Source: an uncultured Lachnospiraceae bacterium
GTDB taxonomy: Bacteria; Bacillota; Clostridia; Lachnospirales; Lachnospiraceae
Direction of reading: 5' to 3'
NCBI GenBank assembly: GCA_910584725.1
Contig: CAJUBE010000032.1
Span: 1 to 54,209 of the forward strand
Length of the DNA stretch: 54,209 nucleotides
Shown here: positions 1 through 7,058 of the stretch, in pieces
Numbering within the stretch: position 1 is the first letter of the stretch
Layout: each line of letters begins with the position of its first letter
Translations under genes and position numbers: made by a program
The notes under the pieces: model-generated
The model's input: only the letters and a program-made list of their open reading frames with translations
Databases searched by the model: none
What the model was told of the DNA's origin: nothing

Positions 1-53
1 AGAGCAACGGCCTTCTAAGCCGTGGGTCGGGGGTTCGAATCCCTTCGAGCACG
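1..53 (+). tRNA. tRNA-Arg (TCT), 5' end cut off by the window
   Basis: The window starts inside this gene. The anticodon stem ACGGC/GCCGT encloses the loop CTTCTAA, giving anticodon TCT. The T-arm with TTCGAAT and the 3' acceptor strand CGAGCAC plus discriminator G follow. The 5' half lies outside the window. It is the first of a tightly packed tRNA cluster. Confidence 0.9.
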
Positions 54-59
54 TTGTAT

Positions 60-134
60 GGTGGGTATGGCGCAGTTGGCTAGCGCGCCAGATTGTGGCT
101 CTGGAGGCCGAGGGTTCGAGTCCCTCTATCCACC
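60..134 (+). tRNA. tRNA-His (GTG)
   Basis: The acceptor strands GTGGGTA (61-67) and TATCCAC (127-133) pair, and discriminator C at 134 can pair with the extra G-1 at position 60, the hallmark of tRNA-His. The anticodon stem CCAGA/TCTGG holds loop TTGTGGC with anticodon GTG. Confidence 0.95.
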
Positions 135-175
135 TTTAACATGAGCGTGCGGAGCACTGCCTGGTTTACCAATAA

Positions 176-247
176 TGGGCTATCGCCAAGGGGTAAGGCA
201 CAGGACTTTGACTCCTGCATTCGCTGGTTCAAATCCAGCTAGCCCAG
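176..247 (+). tRNA. tRNA-Gln (TTG)
   Basis: The acceptor strands TGGGCTA (176-182) and TAGCCCA (240-246) pair. The anticodon stem CAGGA/TCCTG encloses CTTTGAC, anticodon TTG. The T-loop is TTCAAAT. No 3' CCA is encoded. Confidence 0.95.
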
Positions 248-251
248 TTAT

Positions 252-324
252 GGACCACTAGCTCAGTCGGTAGAGCACCTGACTTTTAATCAGGTTGTCG
301 GGGGTTCGAATCCCCCGTGGTTCA
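252..324 (+). tRNA. tRNA-Lys (TTT)
   Basis: The acceptor strands GGACCAC (252-258) and GTGGTTC (317-323) pair. The anticodon stem CCTGA/TCAGG holds CTTTTAA, anticodon TTT. The 3' end is duplicated about 60 bp downstream (separate entry). Confidence 0.95.
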
Positions 325-396
325 CTAAAGGAATCCTCAGCGTAAATGGGGATTCGAACCCCGGTTTGATATCCCCCGTGGTTCACTAAAGGAATC
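311..396 (+). repeat. 25-bp direct repeat: tRNA-Lys 3' end duplicated downstream
   Basis: Positions 311-335, covering the end of tRNA-Lys and its flank, recur exactly at 372-396, 61 bp further on. Between the copies is a T-arm-like piece (GGGGATTCGAACCCC, 346-360). A duplicated tRNA 3' end is what a tRNA-targeting integrative element leaves behind after its body has been lost. Slippage duplication is the alternative. Confidence 0.75.
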
Positions 397-432
397 TTCT
401 TTTTAAAATTTTAATGGCTTTATTTAGCCGGA

Positions 433-477
433 ACATTTGATTGCAGTGGTTTTTCTGCACTTCAAATGTTTTTTTAT
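433..477 (+). terminator. Rho-independent terminator of the tRNA cluster
   Basis: ACATTTGA with TGCAG pairs with CTGCA and TTCAAATGT across a short loop and is followed by a run of seven T. It separates the tRNA cluster from the MATE gene. Confidence 0.85.
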
Positions 478-517
478 TCGCTGAAACAACTAAAGTAAAA
501 AGGATAAGGAGGACGGA

Positions 518-1912
518 ATGGAACGGACGAGAGAAAATAAGATGGGTACTATGCCTGTAAATAGACTGTTGATCACCATGTCTCTGCCGATGATGATATC
601 CATGCTCGTGCAGGCGCTCTACAATGTGGTGGATTCTATCTTTGTTTCCCGCATCAATGAGAACGCACTGACAGCCGTGTCACTTGCATTCCCGATTCAG
701 ACACTGATGATTGCTGTGGCGGGCGGCACCTGTGTCGGTATCAATGCGGTGCTCTCCAAGGCGCTGGGTGAGAAGGAGCAGGAGCGTGCGGATCACACGG
801 CGGTCACCGGTATTGTGCTGATGGCGGTCAGTTATGTCCTTTTCCTGCTGGTAGGACTGTTTGCAACCCGAGCTTTCTATTTAAGTCAGACGGACGATGT
901 GCAGATTGTAGAGTTTGGCGTGCAGTATTTGAGCATTGCTTGCAGCTGCTCTTTCGGTCTTTTTGCGCAGTTTGTGTTTGAGAGACTTTTACAGTCTACG
1001 GGTAGAACCTTCTATATTATGATTACGCAGGGAACGGGCGCGATTATCAATATCATACTTGACCCGATCTTTATCTTTGGTCTGTTTGGCGTGCCGAAGA
1101 TGGGCGTTGCGGGCGCGGCGGTGGCTACGGTGACGGGGCAGACCATTGCGGGCACGATTGCGCTTGTAATTAATTTTAAGAAAAATGAGGATATTCATAT
1201 CCGGTTTAAAGGTTTCAGACTGGAGCAGGAGATTGTGGGGATGATCTACAAGATCGGCGTGCCTTCCATGATAATGCAGGCGATTGGCTCTGTGATGACC
1301 TACGGCATGAATCTGATACTGATTTCCTTTACCCCTACGGCGACGGCGGTATTTGGCGTGTATTTTAAGCTGCAGAGCTTTATCTTTATGCCGGTGTTCG
1401 GACTGAACAATGGATTGGTACCGATTCTGGCGTACAATTACGGCGCGGGCAGGAGAGACCGCTTTATTCAGGCAATGAAGTGCGCCATTTTGTATGCGGT
1501 GTGTATCATGGTGATAGGCGTGGTGATTTTTCAGACCATACCGGCGGTTCTGCTGGGATTTTTTGAGGCTTCGGATGAAATGCTGCGGATTGGCGTGCCT
1601 GCGCTTCGCATCATCTGTATCAGCTTTTTGCCTGCGGCATTCGGCATTGTCTGTGGTACGGCATTTCAGGCGCTTGGCAATGCGGTTTACAGTATGCTTG
1701 TTTCCATTGCCAGACAGCTTGTGGTGCTTCTGCCTGCGGCTTATCTGCTCGCCCTGTCTGGTGAAGTGACGTATGTGTGGTGGGCTTTTCCGATTGCGGA
1801 GGTGATGTCGCTGGCAATGACGGTGATTTTTCTGATTCGGGTTAACAGCAGGGTGATTCGTCATATTGGGGAGGAGACGAAAGAACGTCCCGGGGCAGAT
1901 GCGGCTTCGTAA
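518..1912 (+). CDS. MATE-family multidrug/sodium antiporter
   Basis: The 464-residue protein has twelve predicted hydrophobic segments and the usual length of MATE exporters of the DinF/NorM superfamily, which expel cationic drugs or metabolites using Na+ or H+ gradients. Family features seen are the N-terminal segment LLITMSLPMMISMLVQALYN with VDSIFVSR after it, the DPIFIFG segment near residue 180 and the YNYGAGRRDR segment near residue 310. The start is supported by AAGGAGGA 4 nt upstream of ATG 518. It is preceded by a terminator and followed by tRNA-Leu, so it appears monocistronic. Substrate cannot be deduced. A second, distinct MATE gene lies at 21050-22432. Confidence 0.93.
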   Translation: MERTRENKMGTMPVNRLLITMSLPMMISMLVQALYNVVDSIFVSRINENALTAVSLAFPIQTLMIAVAGGTCVGINAVLSKALGEKEQERADHTAVTGIVLMAVSYVLFLLVGLFATRAFYLSQTDDVQIVEFGVQYLSIACSCSFGLFAQFVFERLLQSTGRTFYIMITQGTGAIINIILDPIFIFGLFGVPKMGVAGAAVATVTGQTIAGTIALVINFKKNEDIHIRFKGFRLEQEIVGMIYKIGVPSMIMQAIGSVMTYGMNLILISFTPTATAVFGVYFKLQSFIFMPVFGLNNGLVPILAYNYGAGRRDRFIQAMKCAILYAVCIMVIGVVIFQTIPAVLLGFFEASDEMLRIGVPALRIICISFLPAAFGIVCGTAFQALGNAVYSMLVSIARQLVVLLPAAYLLALSGEVTYVWWAFPIAEVMSLAMTVIFLIRVNSRVIRHIGEETKERPGADAAS

Positions 1913-2035
1913 CAGTTCTGCCAGTTCTGCCGGATGATGACGGAGTCGTTGACAGAGTGCAGGGAAAATGATATGATACATGGGCAGGTGAACGGAAATG
2001 ACATGATTGTCATAAACCGGGCCGTGATCTGACAG

Positions 2036-2115
<80 letters not shown>

Positions 2116-2118
2116 TAG

Positions 2119-2155
2119 GAGAAGTGCTTTAAACAGGGCACTTCTTTTATTTTGT
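2119..2155 (+). terminator. Terminator after tRNA-Leu
   Basis: GAAGTGC and GCACTTC pair around the loop TTTAAACAGG, followed by TTTTATTTT. It lies just inside the element's left end, so the element brings its own terminator for the tRNA. The likely original one remains beyond the right end (19248-19277). Confidence 0.8.
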
Positions 2156-3193
2156 GTGATATTTCGTGTTGCATAGATTAGAAAAATGGTCGTTGATAAC
2201 ATGGTTAAGAGTTTCCGATTGGTCGGACAGGGTGTGCCGGTATACTTGCTTTAGAACGGCATCGGACCCCCATCCGCCGCGCTGCATGATATAGGCATCC
2301 GGCACGCCGAGAGCGTGCTGGATGGATGCGCAGTAATGGCGCAAGTCATGGAAACGGAAACGAGGCAGTCCTGAACGCGCCACGAGGTCGATAAAGCGGT
2401 CTGAAATCTGGTTAGGTTTCAAGTGTACAATGCGCCCTTTTCTGTCCCTGATTCGGTCCATAACGAAGTCAGGGAAGGGGACATAACGGTTCCCGGCAAC
2501 GGATTTCGTTGTTTTATCTACCCATTGTTTATTTTCATCAAGGACAACAGCCCTTTGGATATGAGCAATGTTCCCATTGAAGTCCGTATCTTCCAGCCCG
2601 CAGATCTCCGACCGGCGTAAGGGGCCGAAAGCCGCAAGCAGGACAGCGATCATCATATCTTCGTCGTCTATATGGTTGAGAAGCGTTTTCACGTCCTCGT
2701 CTGTGGGTATGTATAGCTTTGGCGGGACTTTCTGTGGTAAGGCAGTGTTAAGCGCCATTTCCGGACGATAGACCTTTAGAACGGCGGATATTATACCATG
2801 TATATTCTTCACTGTCTTCGGGGATTTCTCCCGTGCTTTTCTGTTTATAAATTCCTGAATAAGCTCCGGGGTGATGTTCTCAATCTTCATTTTATCAAAT
2901 TCAGACAGATCGGCACGCTTTGTCCGTTTGTATTCCCTTATCGTGGACACAGCAAGGACAGACGCCCGGTCTTTTACATAGTTGTCAAAAGCCTCCCCAA
3001 AGGTGAGAGTACAGTGCGACCGTAATTCTTTTTCGGCAGCATAGTCTGCAGCCATTCTTTCAGCCTCACGCTTTCCTTTTGTGCTCTGATCGGTGGAGGT
3101 AAAGGACTTATAGTGGCGTTTTCCATTTTCGTCCGTGTAATCGTAGACCTGGCAGCGCCATGAGCCGGATGGGAGTTTCTTTGCTGTAGCCAT
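2147..3193 (-). CDS. int: Tyrosine-type integrase of the element
   Basis: The 348-residue phage integrase has an AP2-like arm-binding N-terminus (SGSWRCQVYDYTDENGKRHY), a SAM-like core-binding domain (about 60-160) and a C-terminal catalytic domain. Catalytic residues visible are Arg in GPLRRSEICGLE, the HDLRHY box, the GGWGS segment in place of the usual H/W box, and Tyr in KQVYRHTL. It should catalyse insertion into and excision from tRNA-Leu. The gene points towards attL and its last codons contain an arm-type repeat. ATG at 3193 is preceded on the minus strand by AGGAGGAC. The product is full length for the family. Confidence 0.95.
   Translation of the reverse strand: MATAKKLPSGSWRCQVYDYTDENGKRHYKSFTSTDQSTKGKREAERMAADYAAEKELRSHCTLTFGEAFDNYVKDRASVLAVSTIREYKRTKRADLSEFDKMKIENITPELIQEFINRKAREKSPKTVKNIHGIISAVLKVYRPEMALNTALPQKVPPKLYIPTDEDVKTLLNHIDDEDMMIAVLLAAFGPLRRSEICGLEDTDFNGNIAHIQRAVVLDENKQWVDKTTKSVAGNRYVPFPDFVMDRIRDRKGRIVHLKPNQISDRFIDLVARSGLPRFRFHDLRHYCASIQHALGVPDAYIMQRGGWGSDAVLKQVYRHTLSDQSETLNHVINDHFSNLCNTKYHTK
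2161..2176 (+). repeat. Arm-type repeat near attL
   Basis: This 16-bp word (ATTTCGTGTTGCATAG) recurs with one mismatch at 19018-19033 beside attR, and a shortened copy (ATTCGTGTTGCAT) overlaps it at 19006-19018. Repeats flanking both att ends are typical binding sites of the integrase arm-binding domain. The left copy lies inside the end of int. Confidence 0.65.
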
Positions 3194-3481
3194 AGTGTTG
3201 TCCTCCTACTATTGTAAAATATTTTGTATATGGTATACTTTTATATACCGCTGATGCATCGGTAGATGGGACATAGCATGGGTCTTGAAATCGTTTGTAA
3301 AGTAATTAATTGTGCTGTATCTGTCCTTAATTTTATACTTAACGTGTACAAAAGCAGGAAAGATAAGTAGTATTTAGCTGTATGGGCCTGTGAGTTGACG
3401 GCAGGCAGACCAGCCATCTGTTTCAGCAAAAATCTTACTAAACCGATGTATGTTGTGGTGTAACAGGCTTATTCAGCTTGT

Positions 3482-3510
3482 TTGACAGAATAAAAAATCT
3501 GTTATATAAT
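3482..3510 (+). promoter_or_regulatory. Perfect consensus sigma-A promoter with no conventional gene downstream
   Basis: TTGACA (3482-3487) and TATAAT (3505-3510) are separated by exactly 17 bp. Transcription would start near 3517 and run into the hairpin at 3618-3643. It lies in an otherwise gene-poor stretch of the element. Confidence 0.8.
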
Positions 3511-3516
3511 AATTTC

Positions 3517-3650
3517 AGCACAAGATTTCAAGATATTCGTGTCAATCCCTACATAGGAGGGTATGGGAAATAGCGCGGGATGGCTACCTGTGCAGTATCA
3601 ATTTCAATCGGTACACAAGAGCAAGGCTTAATAGTCTTGCTCTTTCCCTT
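3517..3650 (+). ncRNA. Candidate small RNA of about 130 nt with a possible 22-codon ORF
   Basis: The interval is framed by a perfect sigma-A promoter and by the hairpin AGAGCAAG/CTTGCTCT (3618-3643), which is followed by a pyrimidine-rich tract. The transcript can form several short hairpins. An RNA regulator or a leader for a microprotein are both possible. I do not recognise the RNA family. Confidence 0.5.
3563..3631 (+). CDS. Possible 22-residue peptide inside the small transcript
   Basis: ATG 3563 follows AGGAGG with very short spacing (2 nt), and the frame ends in the terminator loop. The peptide starts MGNSAGWLPVQYQFQ and is polar, so it does not resemble the hydrophobic toxins of type I toxin-antitoxin systems. 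Translation is uncertain, and the ribosome-site spacing argues for weak use or for a purely RNA function. Confidence 0.3.
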   Translation: MGNSAGWLPVQYQFQSVHKSKA

Positions 3651-3701
3651 TTCTCCTTAGAAATTATGAGAACTGGTGTATTCACGTGGGTATATATCTA
3701 A

Positions 3702-3735
3702 AGCCGTTCCTGCTGGCGCAGGGGCGGTTTTACTT
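3702..3735 (+). terminator. Hairpin/terminator in the gene-poor region
   Basis: GCCG, two unpaired bases and CCTGC pair with GCAGG and CGG around TGGC, followed by TTTTACTTT. It may end transcripts that run past 3650. A tiny frame at 3667-3702 (11 codons) precedes it. The rest of 3651-3860 shows no supportable gene. Confidence 0.55.
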
Positions 3736-3865
3736 TACACAATCAAAATCACAAGATGGGCGGCGTATCCATCATCTCAGGTACTCTTACGAGTGTGTCG
3801 GGGGCCTTTCCGACCTTTGTGATTAATGTATGTACTTTCATGATATATGGATGACTTTGTATAAA

Positions 3866-3990
3866 AATGAGAAAGGCAGATAACCGAAGTTACCTGCCAA
3901 TAAAGATGAATGAAATAGGTGGGGTGGCAATCCCACATCTCTTTTAAGACCCGTAGGGCGTGACGGCCGCCTGTTCCGTCCTCAGATTTC
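3866..3990 (-). ncRNA. Candidate minus-strand small RNA with UUCG-capped terminator
   Basis: On the minus strand GGCAGGTAAC and GTTATCTGCC pair around TTCG (3875-3898) and are followed by TTTCTCATTTTT, a typical terminator. Upstream, GTGGG/CCCAC forms another hairpin, and a TATATT box lies about 10 nt beyond position 3990. A reading frame (3777-3992) crosses the terminator stem and is therefore unlikely to be a gene. The stretch 3991-4224 shows no other supportable feature. It could instead simply be the 3' end and terminator of the dinD transcript. Confidence 0.35.
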
Positions 3991-4224
3991 ATTCAATATA
4001 GCTTACTCATTTGGTAACTTAAATTCTGGCATGAAATAATGAAAAATGGGTGTTGCTATATCAGTGGTTACCACACAGGCAACTTATGTTTAAAGATATA
4101 CACGCTGATACAGGCTTACACACCCATTTGCATTACTATATGTCTTTGTGCCTTTACAATACCATTAGCGTGTGGTGAAATCAATATTTTAATTATAATT
4201 GGCTTTCATTATAGGCAGGAGATT

Positions 4225-5121
4225 TTATTCTAATCCTTTTCGTTGCGCTTGTTCAAGCTGTTGTATACTTTTTTCAGGTGTTGGTAAATCTTCTGGCATA
4301 GTACCGCCAAGTCTTTCGATTGTATTGCGAACTTCTTTTCCTACATCATAGTGTGCCTGATTGGCATTGGCTTTTCCTTGAATATTCTCGCGACGTAATT
4401 TAGCTTCCGCCTGAGTTGCCCGGAAGAGATTGGCAGCTAATTCCTCATAACCCATATGATCTAAGATTTTTTGATTTTTCTTTAGTCCTTTTCTTGCATG
4501 AATTTCTTTAGCACCTAATCCACCATACAATCCTTTATATCCATAATTTTGAAAAATAGCATAGTCTTTAGAAGTTTCAACACCGGCATCTTTAGCAGCA
4601 GCAACCAACATTTTATTATGTTCGATCATTTCTTGACGGATTGCTAAGCGCTTTTTATCTTCATCAAGGTTCTCAAAGTTTTCTATTAATTCCTGCTGTC
4701 TGGTTTTGACTGCAAAATATGATTGACCAAGAGCAATAACTTTTTTGCGGGAATCACCATTTTGTACAATCAAATAGCACGCATAACGAGATAATTCCAT
4801 ATCTTCTAATTCACGCTCCGCACCAGAACCTATGTTCACCATTTTGTTGACATCAACAAAATGGTCTGAAACTTCATTTTCACTGCCACTACAGGCAGCT
4901 TTTGCTTTTTCAATAACCTTTAAGAAGTTTCTCCATTCTTTATATTCTAAAACAATTTGCAGTTCTCTCGCATACCAAAATTCCTCACCATATTCATTAA
5001 CATGACGAATGGATTCAAAGAGGGATTCTGTGTAGTTAGCTTCTTCTTCGGGAGAGAGTGCTTTAGATAATACTCTTTCAGAGAGGGCTTGTAATTGCTC
5101 CTCAAATTCTTTCTCGTCCAT
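4225..5121 (-). CDS. dinD: DinD-like DNA-damage-inducible protein
   Basis: The 298-residue protein resembles E. coli DinD: a BRO-N-like N-terminal half with EEFWYARELQIVLEYKEWRNF, the VNIGSGAERELEDMELSRYACYLI segment and the C-terminal GLKKNQKILDHMGYEELAANLFRATQAEAKL block. DinD is reported as an SOS-regulated protein that interferes with RecA filaments. Here it is the second gene of the repressor transcript (51-bp gap), so its expression would follow the lysogeny repressor. I see no LexA-type box in front of it. In this position it might tune RecA-dependent induction of the element (inference). Confidence 0.85.
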   Translation of the reverse strand: MDEKEFEEQLQALSERVLSKALSPEEEANYTESLFESIRHVNEYGEEFWYARELQIVLEYKEWRNFLKVIEKAKAACSGSENEVSDHFVDVNKMVNIGSGAERELEDMELSRYACYLIVQNGDSRKKVIALGQSYFAVKTRQQELIENFENLDEDKKRLAIRQEMIEHNKMLVAAAKDAGVETSKDYAIFQNYGYKGLYGGLGAKEIHARKGLKKNQKILDHMGYEELAANLFRATQAEAKLRRENIQGKANANQAHYDVGKEVRNTIERLGGTMPEDLPTPEKSIQQLEQAQRKGLE

Positions 5122-5172
5122 AGTGATTGGCTCCTTTGAGTGTTGTCTAGAAATTTAATCTTGTGCCGGCGG

Positions 5173-6057
5173 TTATTCTTGGGGCGGGGTGGCTAGTTTC
5201 TTTTGATATTCGGGTATTTTGGTTAATAACTCTACTTGTTCGATAGCCCGGTCTATCTGCTCATCTGCTTTTTTCTGACCTTCTGCATTTAGCATAGAGT
5301 AGAATTTTGCAAAAATGTAACCTACTTTTTTTAGGCATCTTTCCAGATATGCAGATTTAAAGTTGATTTCTGCCGGAGTCAACTCTTCCCCGCGATCTAA
5401 TTTTAGCATAAGTTCATCAAAGCGAAAGTCGTCAAGCTGTTCCCAATCTATACCACGAGTATTTGTGTGTAATTTTAGTGAGTTGTCTTGGTAATCTTCG
5501 TTTGGCTTATCATATGATGACTGCAATGGGCGTGTAAATGGTTTTGGAGGTCCGTCATCTTCTGTTTCGTAAAGTTTGAAAGGTTTTGCTCTTTTCTTTT
5601 CAAGTTCTATTTGTTTGGCATCTTGAAACTTGTCTAGCTCCTCTTCGGAACTGGCATAAGATTGAGAGTTGTCATACTCCAAATTTTCTGTCCCATTTAG
5701 AGTGTTTAACATTCGTTTAGTATAATCAGAAATTTTTTTCTGGTCATCTGCTGTGATGTTTTCGCCAGAAGCTTTTTTGTCAATCAATTTTTCTGCTTCT
5801 GCGTCCTTTTTGAAGCGCTCTAGTCTTTCTGGCGTGAGTTTATACTCCGTAGAAATAACGTAAATGCTGTTATCTATATCTGAGACATCACAGTTAAGAG
5901 CAACTGCTAATTTTTTTAATGCTTCTAATTTGGGATTGTATTTTCCAGCTTCATATTGTCGGATTGTAATTTCTGCAATCCCAGATTCTTTGGCAAGTTG
6001 CTTTTGTGTCATGTGCTGTTGTTTTCTTAATTTCTTAATTTGCTCCCCAATAGACAT
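5173..6057 (-). CDS. XRE-family repressor of the element (CI-like role)
   Basis: Residues 5-60 form an XRE helix-turn-helix (IGEQIKKLRKQQHMTQKQLA, then SGIAEITIRQYEAGKYNP). The remaining 230 residues are charged and contain no S24/LexA protease signature, so self-cleavage on SOS induction is not expected. It is transcribed away from the Cro-like genes, and its promoter overlaps one of two mirror-image operators (6104-6119). Together with dinD it forms the minus-strand lysogeny operon. The role is inferred from domain and position. Confidence 0.8.
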   Translation of the reverse strand: MSIGEQIKKLRKQQHMTQKQLAKESGIAEITIRQYEAGKYNPKLEALKKLAVALNCDVSDIDNSIYVISTEYKLTPERLERFKKDAEAEKLIDKKASGENITADDQKKISDYTKRMLNTLNGTENLEYDNSQSYASSEEELDKFQDAKQIELEKKRAKPFKLYETEDDGPPKPFTRPLQSSYDKPNEDYQDNSLKLHTNTRGIDWEQLDDFRFDELMLKLDRGEELTPAEINFKSAYLERCLKKVGYIFAKFYSMLNAEGQKKADEQIDRAIEQVELLTKIPEYQKKLATPPQE

Positions 6058-6075
6058 GCTATCACCTCATTATGG

Positions 6076-6190
6076 ATTATACCATACGAAGTTAAAAAAA
6101 AATAGATGTATTTGCATCTTTTTATTGACAGCTGAATTTCATTGAGGTATTATAGATGCAAATACATCTTAACATATGGAATTGCATCTG
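6076..6190. promoter_or_regulatory. Divergent promoter region with paired operators
   Basis: AGATGTATTTGCATCT (6104-6119) and its exact reverse complement (6154-6169) are 16-bp operators whose starts are 50 bp apart, with a half-site TGCATCT at 6183-6189. The rightward promoter is TTGACA (6125-6130), 17 bp, TATTAT (6148-6153), with its -10 abutting the second operator. The leftward promoter has TATAAT on the minus strand (6081-6076), and the first operator covers its -35 region. This is the usual repressor/Cro arrangement. Confidence 0.85.
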
Positions 6191-6221
6191 TCAATTATCT
6201 CTTTATGAAGGGGGTGAGAAC

Positions 6222-6416
6222 TTGAGGGCAAATAGAAAAAAGCTGGAACTTGCAATGGCTATGGCATGTATGAACACAGAAGACTTGCAAAAATCGTCTG
6301 AGATGCCGAGACCGACGCTTAATAATGTGATTTCTGGTCGTAATGTAAGACCGGGAACTATTGGAAGAGTAGCGAAGGCTCTCGGCGTAGATGTAACAGA
6401 AATCATTGAAGATTAA
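6222..6416 (+). CDS. Small XRE/Cro-like regulator
   Basis: Starting at TTG 6222 with AAGGGGGTG upstream gives a 64-residue helix-turn-helix protein (MPRPTLNNVISGRNVRPGTI, then GRVAKALGVDVTEI). The upstream ATG at 6156 would place the start inside the operator and lacks a ribosome site, so TTG is preferred. As first gene of the rightward operon it likely acts as Cro. Confidence 0.8.
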   Translation: MRANRKKLELAMAMACMNTEDLQKSSEMPRPTLNNVISGRNVRPGTIGRVAKALGVDVTEIIED

Positions 6417-6448
6417 GAGATTCTCTCAGAGTAGGAAGGGGTGAGAAA

Positions 6449-6655
6449 GTGGTGTATTCATACAGCAAGCTTAAGGGTAGAATAACCGAGCGCTACGGAA
6501 CGCAGGCGAGTTTTGCCAAGAAGCTCGGTATATCCAAAAACTCAATGTCGAAGAAATTGACCTGTAAGACGGAATTTTCGCAATCTGATATTGAGAAATG
6601 GTCGGAACTATTAGGTATTGAGAAGGGTGAATATGAAGAATATTTTTTCACTTGA
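6449..6655 (+). CDS. DUF739-like Cro/CI-type DNA-binding protein
   Basis: This 68-residue protein has the pattern YSKLKGRITERYGTQASFAK followed by KLGISKNSMSKKL, typical of small phage DUF739 helix-turn-helix regulators. The GTG start at 6449 follows AGGAAGGGGTG. It lies 32 bp after the Cro-like gene and is probably co-transcribed. Two consecutive HTH genes suggest division between early repression and late activation (inference). Confidence 0.75.
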   Translation: MVYSYSKLKGRITERYGTQASFAKKLGISKNSMSKKLTCKTEFSQSDIEKWSELLGIEKGEYEEYFFT

Positions 6656-6712
6656 TAAGTATGCTGCAAGGCTTGAAAAGCGGCACCCGAAAAATTCAGA
6701 TGCCGCAACTGA

Positions 6713-6898
6713 TTAGGAAACTGCATGTGCAATTCCTTGGTCTGTCAATTTGAACTCGCCTAATACATTTTCCTTGACAAGACCTATGGCTGCAAGCTGT
6801 TTTCCAACAGGAGTATCAATGGCTTGCCAATCATTAACTCCTGTGCGTACATATTCATCATAAAGACGCTTTAGTGCTTTTTCAGCAATCTCAGTCAT
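6713..6898 (-). CDS. Small phage protein with winged-helix-like character, antisense to the early operon
   Basis: A 61-residue protein (MTEIAEKALKRLYDEYVRTG...GEFKLTDQGIAHAVS). Its ATG is preceded on the minus strand by AAAGGAGCG. The C-terminal pattern (AIGLVKENVLGEFKLTDQGI) resembles a winged-helix wing. It is the only minus-strand gene of the right arm, and its promoter (6946-6979) shares the special architecture of the two late-type promoters of the element. No function is assigned. Confidence 0.6.
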   Translation of the reverse strand: MTEIAEKALKRLYDEYVRTGVNDWQAIDTPVGKQLAAIGLVKENVLGEFKLTDQGIAHAVS

Positions 6899-6945
6899 GG
6901 TATGCGCTCCTTTCTGTTAAACTTGGCTCTGCAAAGCCTGTAAGG

Positions 6946-6985
6946 AGATCATAGCATGAAGTAACCAAAAAGTTGTACCAAGTTT
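6946..6985 (-). promoter_or_regulatory. Late-type promoter, copy 1 (GGTACAAC box, TATGAT)
   Basis: On the minus strand, TTGGTACAAC is followed 17 bp later by TATGAT. The same box at the same distance is found on the plus strand at 10421 and 13549. It would drive the 61-residue gene at 6713-6898. The -35 region does not match TTGACA, so an element-encoded activator is likely. Confidence 0.6.
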
Positions 6986-7058
6986 AATTTTAGGATTAAC
7001 AATGTACAATTTTACATTTTATTTCGTTCAAAAGGAGGCAGGAGGTGAAACATAATCA

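Noticed and set aside
989..1981. Long minus-strand frame (330 codons) opposite the MATE gene
   Set aside because: It is antisense to a clear MATE transporter, has a low-complexity Arg/His-rich product and no ribosome site.
3777..3992. Minus-strand 71-codon frame
   Set aside because: It passes through a strong terminator stem with UUCG loop, so it is more likely RNA 3' end or noncoding sequence.
4039..4233. Plus-strand 64-codon frame with hydrophobic, Cys-rich product, considered as a toxin peptide
   Set aside because: No ribosome site, no promoter, and it runs into the end of dinD. Composition reflects AT-rich noncoding DNA.
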